From assembly GCA_947172415.1 (NCBI GenBank), contig OX359190.1, forward strand, positions 6,758,001 through 6,822,000: 64,000 nucleotides of DNA, read 5' to 3'. The notes beneath the pieces were generated by a model, which was given only the letters and a program-made list of their open reading frames with translations, ran no database searches and had not been told where the DNA came from. The translations under genes and the position numbers were made by a program. Within the stretch, counting starts at the first letter, position 1, and each line of letters starts with the position of its first letter. This stretch comes from Chondrosia reniformis (taxonomy: Eukaryota > Porifera > Demospongiae > Chondrillida > Chondrillidae). This document shows positions 35,105-46,310 of the stretch, piece after piece.

Positions 35105-36425
35105 ATATCATGAACAATGTCCCTTGTGTGCAAGTTACCAAATTGTCTCTCACCCTGTTGTTTATATGAATGCATGCAAGCAACCAACGATACTCCTAGC
35201 TCACACTCAAGGCAAGTCAAATCTGCGGTGATTATTGGCTGAGACCCCCTGCCTGAGACTGGAATTTTTGCTGATAATGGCATGCAGATGCATCATCTTC
35301 AGTCTATACTAAGGTGTGAAAAGGTAATTGGAAGGCCATGCGTTTAACCTTATATGATCTGTAGAGACTACTACTCTGTATGCAGCAGTTTTTCAGTGTG
35401 GCTAAAGTCTTGTAGCGTTTAATATACCTGATTGTGATTATTTTGGGAGTCATTTGCATCCGTATTATATTATATACCTCAGTGTGATTATCTTGGGAGT
35501 CACTTGCATCTGTGTATAAATTTGTAACTTGCACTGTGTAGTACTTGATTGTATTTAAACATGCTTAATATAGCACTCCTTATTCCTACACATGGACAAT
35601 TATATACCCCTACGTATCCAATTATACTCCTGCACACGTACACACATGGATAAGTAATAGAAAACATAAGCAGAGATGACGGAGCTTAAAGTACCACAGT
35701 TTTACTACGGTCGTCTAAACGAATTTCTTTTATTTCTTTACATCAATATATATAGCAACACTTTTGGCTTAAACTTAGCATGAACGTATACAAATACGTT
35801 TTATCTAACCTTCGCTACAACTCGCTTATTCGGTAGCTCCTTCTCGTAGGAGAGCGTCGACTTGTCATAGCCGTTCTCGAAAGATGATCTTCTTTAGCAA
35901 CGAGTCGGTGACGTTTACGCAACGTCACATGATTCACAAAATGTGTGTACGGAGCGACATACGAAGGTGTTGGTGACGCAATAGAAAAACATCACAAAAC
36001 ATCACCAGCTTGCGCAATCGTAACTTTGAATTCTTCATTATATCTTAATAATTTTGCTCATTTAATTAAGCAAAACTTCGCCAGACGTTTCTTATACACA
36101 TGTACCATGATATATGTTGATTTCACAGTTATCTGACAAACTGACAATTTTTATCAATATAACACATGGTTTGCATTTAAATTTGCCATAGGTTTTCTAT
36201 AGTCCTATGGCCTTTTATATGCAAATTTTGTCCTCCGTTTTCTAACAAACGGAGGCCTAAATAAAACTCCCTTCTATTTAAAATGCGTTTTATACCCTAA
36301 ACTTTATGATGATGTGCTCATTTTGTTTCTAGGTCCTTTCTTGGAGCCATATGAATTATTTAATTATATTATATTATTTATATTAGATTACCTTAGTATA
36401 TTGTAACTTGCACTGTATATATATA
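35105..36425. repeat. Composite repeat unit, second copy
   Basis: Second, shorter copy of 33240-35104, with one instead of two copies of the 320-bp repeat (36115-36425) and a deletion in the middle. Each 320-bp repeat carries two adjacent small hairpins, for example CCATAGG/CCTATGG (34851-34875) and CCTCCGTTT/AAACGGAGG (34897-34920), preserved in the copy at 36232-36255. Confidence 0.7.
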
Positions 36426-36571
36426 TATATACAAGACTACGAACAGGAAGCCATACGTTAACATAATTTCTGAAAACAATATAAGGGCACCTGCGGTGCC
36501 CCAAAACCTTGATAACTAAGTGATTATGAAGTTTATTTTATTAAATGGTAAAAATTTTAACAAAAGGAAGT

Positions 36572-37635
36572 GTATAACATGTGTATACGAATTTATTGAA
36601 GTATACAGTGTAACCCCTTATACGGGACTCTCTGAAATGCAGATGTTGCGATTTATGGCGGACATAAATATAAGGTCCCGATTGTTGCACGTAGACGTAC
36701 GTATTTAACTAACGTCTGATTTACTGACACCTCGATATTCCGTAATGCAGACATATATCGTTATATCAATGCAATAGAAATGTGTCCATATACCCTAGCT
36801 GTAGGTATGCCTGTAAGCGGTTGAGAGGTACTGTAGTTTCCATAGTATTGGTATACTGTTACGGTTATGTAAATATCATTTAGATCTCGTGTTCTATTCA
36901 AATATATTATAGGACAATGCACTCTTGTTTGAGGAAAACACAAATCCATCCCCCAAACCAACATTAACCCCACCACCTCCACCCAACATTACCTCTATCA
37001 CACCCACCAATCCACCACCCCCACCCAAGATTACTCCCACCAACCTGTCCCCCCTTCCAAGCACTACTCCCACCACCTCCACCACCCCACCCTCTCACTC
37101 AGTTCCCCGCCCACAAATCCAAAAGAAGCCAGACAAGAAAGGGTGGAAACGTAACACGTAAGATGTGTCTTTACCAGTTTTTTGTGTATGTTATTTTAAT
37201 CTCTTTTCCATGTGTAGATGCAGGTTCTACAACTTTGCCTTCAGGGGGAGATGCAAAAGATGCAACTCCCAAAAAGCAATGTGGGAACACGGAGGAAGGG
37301 TTCAATGGTAAACAACATGCACTTGAATGTATAATATATGTAAAATGCTATAAACATATCCATCCATTGTTTATGTAATTAATTATTATTCATCAAGTAC
37401 CCTGATTTGGAAATATGCCAGAGTCTCTTTGGTAAATTTTCACGATGACATTGGCAGCAGTGAGACTGAGGATTAAAATGTTCTACAGAAATGATTTTTA
37501 GACTTGTTCATCACATACACAATCCACCACTTCAGTAAGTGATTTGGAATCAAGTAACTCTGGAGAGATGAATACTCCCTTAACCAGTCCAACCCAAGTA
37601 TATACAGATGATGGAGCTTTCACTCCACCACCCCC
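36572..37635 (+). pseudogene. 5' part of a proline-rich SAMD3-like gene, duplicate copy 1
   Basis: Nearly identical to 42256-43344. An exon starting after TATTATAG near 36912 reads DNALLFEENTNPSPKPTLTP, followed by a Pro/Thr-rich stretch and KKPDKKGWKRNT before a donor GTAAGATG. A second exon begins after CATGTGTAG near 37217 and reads AGSTTLPSGGDAKDATPKK before GTAAAC. A third small exon and the start of a fourth follow (SDLESSNSGEMNTPLTSPTQ). The sequence then diverges abruptly at 37635. The downstream SAMD3-like domain is missing, so this is a truncated duplicate of the gene whose fuller copy begins at 42256. Confidence 0.6.
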
Positions 37636-37847
37636 ATTATAGCGAACTTTGGCTGTTCGACAAGATTCCAGCTGGTTGATAAATTTCCGACGCTTGTGAA
37701 CACGAGAATGGATACCATGGAAGTAGTGAGTTTCATTTCTTGTATGATATACCGGATGATATACCTCTAAATAAAGATTGGAGTACTTACTCGGCCCTGT
37801 TTTAGTGACACATAAACTATACCACCCGTAGACATACATAAACTAAA

Positions 37848-38262
37848 AAGTAGTTCGAGTTTAAAAACTCGTGGGGCTGCCGCCCCCCGAATTTACTCGA
37901 ACTACTTGGCCGTATCGTTGGCATTTAATATATATATTCGTAATACTAACGATTGAGGACGCTTAAGTGTCCTGAACATTATAAATAGCGACAGAAAAGC
38001 TTCGTTAACTAAAGCTTCCTGAACGCCGCCATTTGCAAAACGATGCATTGATGTATAAATTAAGTATTATAAAGTATTATAATAGTTGCGTATATATGAA
38101 CCTATATTAAATATATTTCGACGTATAAATAAAGTGTTATAATAGTTGCATATCAACCCGTATTATATATATATAGATATATATATATCTTTCCGTAACA
38201 TGAAGCCATACAACGTCATCGGCAAATGAAAACAATATAAGGGGCTGCCTATAGCAGCCCCT
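37848..38262. repeat. Hairpin-ended repeat family X, copy 1
   Basis: About 415 bases. The left edge is a 13-base inverted repeat, AAGTAGTTCGAGT (37848-37860) and ACTCGAACTACTT (37895-37907), around a GC-rich loop containing GGGGCTGCCGCCCC. The right edge is a hairpin, AGGGGCTGCctataGCAGCCCCT-like, at 38240-38262. Copies occur at 45590-46010 and 51731-51975, and a diverged end lies at 36484-36502. It has no coding sequence and is a MITE-like or Helitron-derived non-autonomous element. Confidence 0.65.
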
Positions 38263-39045
38263 AAAAAACTTGATAACTAAGTGATTATGAAGTTTTTTTC
38301 ATTAAATGGTAAAAATTTTAACAAAAGGAAGTGTATAGTGGAAATCACCATAAAGTTCCCAAAAGGTAAAAATCAATTACTAAGCGATGACAGCGATGAA
38401 TGGCACTTTAGGGGTTACTTTCGGCTAGTTTTTGTACCTTAATTTGTAGAGTAAGCTTAGAATATCTCGGATCACCAATGATATACGGAAGAAGCATCCA
38501 TTTGCAAAAATGACGTCACCAATCAAGTCTACGTCGCATGACCATTCTATGTCAAGTTTCACTCGTAAGCTTTAGTCAGCATTTCTATATTTATATCCCC
38601 TATCAGCTGATTCCCTCGCTTCTCTTTTGTCACTATTCTTATTGTTTATTCCTGTGTTTCTATATCTACGTACTTTTAGGCTATACATCATCCTAAAGAA
38701 CGTACGTGAATTTGTTTAAGCTTGAACCACGAGTGTGGGAATGTGTGAGTTCACAACCTCAATAAGTGTTCACTGTTCATATCCCGGTCGTTTTCATGCG
38801 TGGGGGAGTAGTTGTACATAATTCAAGCGTAAACTTTTGATGTATGTCATTCGTTTCTGTATTGTGTATATGTTTGCTTGTAAACATTAAGTCTCATGAC
38901 ATGAATAGAGTGGCTGAGTGTATGTGGTCATTAAATCATCACTTTTAGTTTGTAAAATGAGTATTTATGAGACATTGAAGTGTACTGACTGTTATTACCG
39001 TTGAAGAGATCTAATGTGACCATCATAATTGATCGGTAGGGACTA
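38263..39045. other. Interval without recognisable genes
   Basis: The first 75 bases match the flank of the family X end at 36503-36575. The rest contains no convincing coding or repeat structure. Confidence 0.45.
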
Positions 39046-39183
39046 GACAAGGTTACTCTATGTGGCCACTTTCACCTGCCTGTCAATTGCGATGGTGACA
39101 CAAGTGACATCGTCAGCTCTAGCTAGCATCCGAATATCTGTTTGCATACTTTTTTCAAGGACACATTTAATGTACATTTAGGG
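39046..39183 (+). repeat. Merlin left terminal inverted repeat
   Basis: Begins GACAAGGTTACTCTATGTGG and runs through TGTCAATTGCGATGGTGACA to CATTTAATGTACATTT. It has a 12-base insertion relative to the right repeat, just after GACACAAG. Confidence 0.8.
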
Positions 39184-39465
39184 CTGTAACACTTTCAAAA
39201 GGAAAGATATGAAGCTAATACTTTCTGCAAGCATTCACAGAAAACTGTAAAGCATGCCCAATGAGGTTTTGAAAATTTGAAGTATTTCAATATTTGCCCG
39301 ATCCCTCACCATACAAATTTTAGGGTTAAAATGGCAATTCAATGCACTGTATGCAATGCTATTTGAAGAAATTCTAGTAAATAAATCCAGCATGTGCAAT
39401 TATGTTCATTTACATTGAAACCTGCTAAATATGTGCTCTAAAGAACTCCAAGAATAGGTTGGCAA

Positions 39466-39494
39466 TAGGGCTAGGGTTAGGGCTAGGGTTAGGA
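39466..39494 (+). repeat. Short telomere-like motif
   Basis: Alternating CTAGGG and TTAGGG words (about four) inside the Merlin element, upstream of its transposase. It is too short to be called an interstitial telomere. Confidence 0.5.
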
Positions 39495-39876
39495 ATGGTG
39501 AGTTTAACAACTAATTACCTTTGTCTCTTTCTACAGATTGAAAATGAAAGAGAAGACACATCAAAATAACGTTAACTCATTTTATTAGCCTGTTTTTGTA
39601 AACAGAATGTAAACTAATTAAAAAAATTGTGAAATTGTGACTAATTTTAGTTACGAATTTGTTCATGATGTAATCCTCCTTATGCAATCGTTATACATGA
39701 GTATATGTACATATTACGCAATTATCGTAGGTATCATGAATAACTGCTTAATGGTGTGTAAGCTTTCAAGTCGACCAAACTTCCAAGATTTTCACGATTT
39801 TAATTCGATTCATTTGACTAATTAAAATTCATACGTTAAATTAAGGCGGTTCATTTCGGCGGTTTGAATACTAAAA

Positions 39877-41054
39877 ATGTCATTCATGGAAATTGGAGAA
39901 GTTGCTTTTGGTCCCACAGAGGACTTAATACACTGGATGCAGGCCAGGCACCTTCTTGCAAGTTGCAGGGACTGCCCTAGCTGCAATATTGCGATGGTGT
40001 TGAGCATCAGAAATGACATTTCTGATGGATACAGGTGCATGGAATATTTTGTGAAATCATTCTGAGACACAAATGAAAATTAAATTTACAAATATTAGTA
40101 TATGGTAAATAATATACATGTTTACACAAATTTAGATGGAGATGTCCTTCTTGCAATAAAGGACTTGCTGTAAGGAAAGACAGCTTCTTCGAGAAATCCA
40201 AGTTGTCACTAAAGAAGTGGCTACTTTTAATGCACCATTGGGCTCGTGAGCACATGGTGACAGTAGCTGCAGAATCCCTGGAGGTCACCCAAAGCACAGC
40301 ATGCGATGTATATCAGTGGTTCCGAGAGGTGTGTTCAACTAAGCTATGCTCACAGCAAATTCTACTTGGTGGTCCAGGCATAACTGTCCAAATTGACGAG
40401 AGCCTCTTCAATCACAAACCTAAAGTAAGGGAAAATTGGAATTTACTATATATGTACATGTGTATATAATACATAAAAGAATTATATATTTAATGGTCAA
40501 TTTATCTGTGTATGTGTAGTATCACAGAGGTAGAGCACCAAGGTCAGAGAGGTGGGTGTTTGGCATGTGTGATACTTCACACGAGCCAGCCCTTGGATAT
40601 ATGCAGCTGGTATCAGATAGGACTGCAAGAACACTGCTACCAATAATCCAGGCACATGTCCGACCTGGTACTGCTATTACCTCTGATGAGTGGAGGGCAT
40701 ACCATCAAGTGGCACAGCTACCAAATGTAGCAAGACACGGGACAGTGAATCATAGTATCACTTTTGTTGATCCTGCAACTTGGTACTGCTATTACCTCTG
40801 ATGAGTGGAGGGCATACCATCAAGTGGCACAGCTACCAAATGTAGCAAGACACGGGACAGTGAATCATAGTGTCACGTTTGTTGATCCTGCAACTGGGGA
40901 CCACACCCAGAATATTGAATCTTACTGGTGTAGGGTGAAGGCCAGATTTAAGACAATGAGGGGTGTCTCCAAATTGCAGTTACCCTCATATCTTGACGAA
41001 TTCATGTGGAGGGAAAGATATGGACAGACGAAAAAGACGCCTTTACTAACATAA
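39877..41054 (+). pseudogene. Merlin (ISXO2/IS1595-like) transposase
   Basis: Three exons fit well. Exon 1 is 39877-40034 (start MSFMEIGEVAFGPTEDLIHW; zinc-binding CRDCPSCN). Exon 2 is 40136-40424 (WRCPSCNKG, then KLSLKKWLLLMHHW, a helix-turn-helix, and VQIDESLFNHKPK). Exon 3 starts at 40520 (YHRGRAPRSERWVFGMCD). The introns are 40035-40135 and 40425-40519, both GT-AG, and the phases agree. The acidic triad would be D in QIDESLF, D in AITSDEWRAYH and E in NIESYWCRVKARFK. Exon 3 contains a direct duplication, 40666-40780 and 40781-40895. Because 115 is not a multiple of three, the two copies read in different frames. Apart from that duplication the gene looks intact, so the damage seems recent. 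Confidence 0.8.
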
Positions 41055-41182
41055 TTAGTCACATAGCATCTCAATATCCCCTTCCCTGATTTGTTTTTTA
41101 GCACATTTTTGTTGCCTTTAGATGAACACTTTTATTAGCATTGCATATACAGTACACTGACTTGACATTTCATAAAATAAAA

Positions 41183-41302
41183 AATGTACATTAAATGCGT
41201 CCTTGAAAAGGTATACAAACAGATATTAGGATGCTAGCTAGAGCTTGTGTCACCATCGCAATTGACAGGCAGGTGAAAGTGGCCACATAGAGTAACCTTG
41301 TC
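41183..41302 (-). repeat. Merlin right terminal inverted repeat
   Basis: Reverse complement of the left repeat, ending CACATAGAGTAACCTTGTC at 41302. Confidence 0.8.
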
Positions 41303-41536
41303 GTATAATTAAGCTATTCATAGAGGCAGATCCACGAACAAGAATGAACAAGAAGTCAAGAAGAACAAGAACAAGAATGCCAAATGCTGATATGGATCAT
41401 TTCTATGCATTCATGCATGTATGTGTATAATTTATTTATTGGTGAAATTAATTATTTTAAATATTTGTACTAACATCAAACTCTGATTCCAAATCTGAAG
41501 TAGTTAATGGATCATGTGGTAGCAGTAAGCTATCTT

Positions 41537-41861
41537 AAACTCCCTCTGAAGTAGTTGTCACTGTGCTATTCTCCTGTGCAGATCTAGAAGTATTTTCTTC
41601 ACTATTTCCGCTTGCCCTTGATTGAGACGTACTAGTTCCCAATTGTGACTGCCAACGTTTTGAAGACATTTTAAAGGCTCTATCTGAACGAAATCGTTTT
41701 CCACGCCAGGGTTTTTGAGATGAAAGACCAACTAAAACATCTGGCGAGGAATTAGACTCTTTGCCTCCTTGATCTGAAAGAATATCGGGTTAATTCGTCG
41801 AGATTGAAGCTTCGATCTGATGATCGCTGACATTTCTTCGTTCGTCGGGGGTATTAGACAT
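41537..41861 (-). CDS. Small unidentified gene or gene end
   Basis: On the minus strand an ATG at 41861 begins MSNTPDERRNVSDHQIEASI and meets a stop after about 23 codons. The same frame then continues SDQGGKESNSSPDVLVGLSS, QKPWRGKRFRSDRAFKMSSK and a Ser/Thr-rich tail to a stop near 41537. A plausible acceptor (TTCTTTCAG) lies just after the stop, so the two parts may be exons, or this may be one gene with a nonsense change. An overlapping frame at 41732-41992 is less convincing. It adjoins the Merlin element but lies outside its terminal repeats. I do not recognise the product; it looks basic and disordered. Confidence 0.35.
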
Positions 41862-42255
41862 TCTTTAAGCTTTAAAAATATCGTTATACTCTCAAACAAA
41901 GCGTGGCGTGCTTTGCAGGCTTGCGTATAACAAAAAAGCCAATGTTTGTGGGTGTAATCTATTTTATAGGAGGCGTCCATGTTAGTGACCATAGAAACTC
42001 GCGATGAATGTGCATGTTACCTAGCTTGTGGTCTCATTAAGTATGCAAACGTGACCAAATGAACTAATTTAATTGGTCAAAAATATTTTGTTCGTATATT
42101 TGATTGTATCTCAGTTTCTGAATTCAATATTAAAAATCCGCATTGACGAGCCCATGAAATTCTCTATATTTTGGTATAGAAGAAAGCCGGCGTTACGGCA
42201 ACATTGCGTGAGTGTTTTTATCGAAATATTTGGGAACTTTATGATGATTTGCACT

Positions 42256-43960
42256 ATATAACATGCGTATACGAATTTATTGAAGTATACAGTGTAACCC
42301 CTTATACGGGACTCTCTGAAATGCAGACGTCGCGATTTATGGTGGACACATATAAAAGGTCCCGATTGTTGCCCGTAGACGTACGTATTTAACTAACGTC
42401 TGATTTACTGACACCTCGATATTCCGTAATGCAGACATATATCCTTGTACAGCGTATATCAATGCAATAGAAATGTGTCCATATACCCTAGCTGTAGGTA
42501 TGCCTGTAAGCGGTTGAGAGGTACTGTAGTTTCCATAGTATTGGTATACTGTTACGGTTATGTAAATATCATTTAGATCTCGTGTTCTATTTAAATATAT
42601 TATAGGACGATGCACTCTTGTTTGAGGAAAACATAAATCCATCCCCCAAACCAACATTAACCCCACCACCTCCACCAATCCACCACCCCCACCCAACATT
42701 ACCTCTATCACACCCACCAATCCACCACCCCCACCCAAGATTACTCCCACCAACCTGTCCCCCCTTCCAAGCACTACTCCCACCACCTCCACCGCCCCAC
42801 CCTCTCACTCAGTTCCCCGCCCTCAAATCCAAGAGAAGCCAGACAAGAAAGGGTGGACATGTAACACGTAAGATGTGTCTTAAGCAGTTTTTTGTGTATG
42901 TTATTTTAATCTCTTTTCCATGTGTAGATGCAGGTTCTACAACTTTGCCTTCAGGGGGAGATGCAAAAGATGCAACTCCCAAAAAGCAATGTGGGAAAAC
43001 GGAGGAAGGGTTCAATGGTAAACAACATGCACTTGAATGTATAATATATGTAAAATGCTATAAACATATCTATCCATTGTTTATGTAATTAATTATTATT
43101 CATCAAGTACCCTGATTCGGAAATATGCCAGAGTCTATTTGGTAAATTTTCACGATGACATTGGCAGCAGTGAGACTGAGGATTAAAATGTTCTACAGAA
43201 ATGAATTCCAGACTTGTTCATCACATACACAATCCACCACTTCAGTAAGTGATTTGGAATCAAGTAACTCTGGAGAGATGAATACTCCCTTAACCAGTCC
43301 AACCCAAGTATATACAGATGATGGAGCTTTCACTCCACCACCCCTGAAGTGTGTTATCCTTCCCTAAAATTCAAGAAACCATGCATGAAGGGTTTGTTTT
43401 GATTTGTTAGATATTTTGGGATATTTTGTTATCAATTACATATACAGAAATGAAGCAAAGAATTATCAGAGGAGTTCTTCCTGTTGAAATTGAATTGCCT
43501 TCCACCTACCCTCCCTGTCTCCAAAAGGAGCTAGAAGAATGCAAAAAGAACCAATCAAGATTGAATGAACTTTAACGAAATCATCTTGTCAGAATTCTCT
43601 GCAATTTCTTTTACACCAAAGTGCAGGATCCAAGCCCTGCTCATTACACAGCTATGCCATCAGCTATTAAAAAGAAATTTCCATTTCTTGCCGACAGTGT
43701 AGCAGGTGTTCAACCTTATGTAAATTTTTAGCTGTATACCCCTGTAAATTGCATACATACATGTATAAACATATGACAATAAGGAATTTTGTTCTCTTGT
43801 GTATAAAAACATGTATAGGCTTCAATAAAGAGGCAGCTGAGTCAGCGTTTTAGGAACCTTAGACTTTCTTCTTACAAAAGTCTATCAAACAAATCCCAGA
43901 AAGCCTCAGAGTGCCCCATAGTGAGTATAAACAATTGAATATATATCGGTTCAATTTTCC
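42256..43960 (+). CDS. Proline-rich SAMD3-like gene, N-terminal and middle exons
   Basis: The first part duplicates 36572-37635: an exon reading DDALLFEENINPSPKPTLTP with a Pro-rich tail, an exon AGSTTLPSGGDAKDATPKK, and an exon with SDLESSNSGEMNTPLTSPTQ. Unlike copy 1 it continues. From 43449 it reads MKQRIIRGVLPVEIELPSTY, LQKELEECKKNQSRLNEL and, after a frame change, LVRILCNFFYTKVQDPSPAH, YTAMPSAIKKKFPFLADSVA. An intron follows, then KRQLSQRFRNLRLSSYKS near 43830. The P..Y...A..I..KFPFL then W/I..L..RFRN.R pattern is the MADF-like core of SAMD3-type proteins common in invertebrates and fish. A possible C-terminal exon is at 47737-48000, beyond four transposon-derived insertions. Function is unknown. 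It contains one frame change near 43575, so it may be a pseudogene. Confidence 0.5.
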
Positions 43961-43969
43961 TAACTAGAT

Positions 43970-44490
43970 ACAACAGTGAAGATAATCAGAAGGTAAAAAT
44001 TAAAATTAAGAATGAGTTAAGAGTTAAGTTTGGGAAGTCTGTATATAAGAAGGAGGCTGATTTAAAACATAAGTGTCACTGATTCTGTATGCAACATAAC
44101 TTTGATCAAGGAAACTGTATCGCTACCAAGAAGCCTTACTTGAAATATCAACTTTGGAAGTCTAATGTTTGTATAAGTTGTTACCAAATATTTGGGTGCA
44201 TATGCAAAGTCATAAGATGTCATTGTAGGATGGCTAAGCTATACTACTAATATTAGGTTGACTATCACGTGACAATAGCTTTACTTGAAGGAGAAGAAAC
44301 AAATAGAAAATGAACCAATTATCAGACAGTGGAGGATTGTATATCTAATCATTTCTTGACATCAATCTTTTCAGTAAGTAACAGCCTAAAAGTTGTATGT
44401 ATAGTCCTGGAATATTCCCTTGTTTAACTGAGATATGAAGTACTAGAGGCGCTCGATAAAGATAAGAAAATACGTTTTCACTTCTCTAAC
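43970..44490. other. Intron-like interval, no feature
   Basis: AT-rich sequence between the SAMD3-like middle exons and the R2 repeat copy. No motif is recognised. Confidence 0.4.
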
Positions 44491-44499
44491 TATCGTCGA

Positions 44500-45412
44500 C
44501 TACTTATTTTTTACATACCTTTTGGTAACGAATAGTTCGTATGCAGCAACTCTTGCAAAGCCGCAGTTGAACTTAAGAGCAGTCTCATTATCGACTGATA
44601 TCCCTCTTGGCTTTTTTGGGGGGGTGGGGGTATAATCTTCTCTATTGTAGACGAAAATTCGAAAATTGGCGATGCTTATAGTGTGAAATGGCGATCCTCG
44701 ACCACTTGTGCCAACGTATAGCATACATGTATATAATATCCCAGTTACACAACTTAGGATTTGCGCAATATTAACATGCGGCTATAAAATTTCACCGTTT
44801 GCGTTTCAAATGTATAAATCATCCCATGAATATACTTATTTGCTAATGAATATGATATAAATGTTGAGAAATGGCGTCTATTGCAGATGTGAAGGAAAAT
44901 TGCCTATGCTCTTAAGTTAGAAGATCCTCATAGTCGTGTAGTCAGCTTCAATGGATTCAGTGAGTGTCATTTAGTAAGAATTAAGAAGTCTATTGGCGTC
45001 TAAACTTTATTTACAAAGATATGACAGATTAAATAGCATTTACTAATCTATTAAAAGTGTATTTTCATGGTTTTCTTCAGAACGGATGGACGAATCGAAA
45101 CGGATTTCTTAATTTTATTAGAATACATTGTAACCTTTTAAATGAAGTATAGAACATAGTTCTAGCTTTTTCCTAGACTAAGCGCATAGTGTCTGAGAGT
45201 TTTAAAATCGGCCCTTTTTAACACGTTATATCTTCGATATTGGTTGTTCAATCTTGCTCAAATTTTAGACTTCGCTGACATTTAAATAAGCGCTTCCATG
45301 TATACCAGTTTAAGGTAGCAAATCGTTTCTGTTAGAACCAAACTTGCTCTTAAAGGTGTGTATAAAAAAAACGTAAAAACACGCAGATTAGTCATATGGC
45401 GCCTGTGTAAGA
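44500..45412 (-). repeat. Repeat family R2, copy 3
   Basis: Matches 22663-23553 in the same orientation with high identity and a few small gaps. On the minus strand at 44514-44625 it encodes PPKKPRGISVDNETALKFN and CGFARVAAYELFVTKR, the conserved first exon of the family. It lies within the presumed introns of the SAMD3-like gene. Confidence 0.65.
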
Positions 45413-45589
45413 AGAATATGAAGAAGACGAAAATGGGAATTTTTAAAGTTTATTATTTCTCCAGAGGGACATTTTTGCTTGCCTTTAAGGTCTATTTAGA
45501 GTATGTATATTGTATATTTAGCTATACATAGCCTTGTTGTGTCGATTTTCGGGATTTTGTTCCTATACCGATGTATGGGGAAAACGAAC

Positions 45590-46010
45590 AAGTAGTTTGA
45601 GTTTAAAAACTCGTGGGGCTGCCGCCCCCCGAATTTACTCGAATTACTTAGCCGTATCGTTGGCATTTAATATATATATTCGTAATACTAACGATTGAGG
45701 ACGCTTAAGTGTCCTGAACATTATAAATAGCGACAGAAAAGCTTCGTTAACTAAAGCTTCCTGAACGCCGCCATTTGCAAAACGATGTATTGATGTATAA
45801 ATTAAGTATTATAAAGTATTATAATAGTTGCGTATATATGAACCTGTATTAAATATATATCGACGTATAAATCAAGTGTTATAATAGTTGCGTATCAACC
45901 CGTATTATATATATAGATATATATCTATATATATATCTTTCCGTAACATGAAGCCATACAACGTAATCGGCAAATGAAAACAATATAAGGGGCTGCCTCT
46001 GGCAGCCCCT
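45590..46010. repeat. Family X, copy 2
   Basis: Matches 37848-38262 almost throughout. The terminal hairpin at 45988-46010 reads AGGGGCTGCctctgGCAGCCCCT-like, with a loop sequence different from copy 1. Confidence 0.7.
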
Positions 46011-46125
46011 AAAAAAACACGTCATCCCCACATAGGGAGTACTACCATACTCCCTGATACATACAATCGTTAGATATCATTATCCTTCATAGACTGGTGT
46101 CACCATTTATTCTATTTTCATATTT

Positions 46126-46310
46126 GAGAACTTCAGTATATTTAAAAAATTTAGGTTTCACTGGCAAATATATCACAGCTATTATAATTAATATTTCTAA
46201 TATTATATACTATAATTGTGATCATGGCTTATTTAGAAAGAAGCTTAAGGTAAAAGAAGAAATGTATGTAGAAGTAGCTATATACACCTAAACATATATA
46301 CAGACATGTG
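46126..46310 (-). mobile_element. Isolated Helitron 3' end
   Basis: Matches 17423-17620 (about 185 bases, with a few substitutions), the 3' region of the minus-strand Helitron. No coding sequence accompanies it, so it is a short non-autonomous or truncated relative. The shared edge on both sides begins at GAGAACT. Confidence 0.55.

Larger units (their letters stand above)
39046..41302 (+). mobile_element. Merlin-type DNA transposon, nearly complete
   Basis: A 2.26-kb element with long terminal inverted repeats of about 120-137 bases that match almost perfectly in their outer 60 bases. It encodes an ISXO2/IS1595-like transposase with introns on the plus strand. Merlin elements are the eukaryotic relatives of IS1016/IS1595. 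I could not find a clear target duplication; the flanks next to GACAAGG and CCTTGTC do not match. A 115-bp tandem duplication inside the transposase gene breaks the frame, so this copy is probably inactive although its ends look whole. Confidence 0.8.

Noticed and set aside
39466-39494. Interstitial telomere
   Set aside because: Only about four hexamers and alternating CTAGGG/TTAGGG; too short.
39046-41302. Target-site duplication of 8-9 bp around the Merlin element
   Set aside because: The flanking bases do not match at either of the two plausible end positions.
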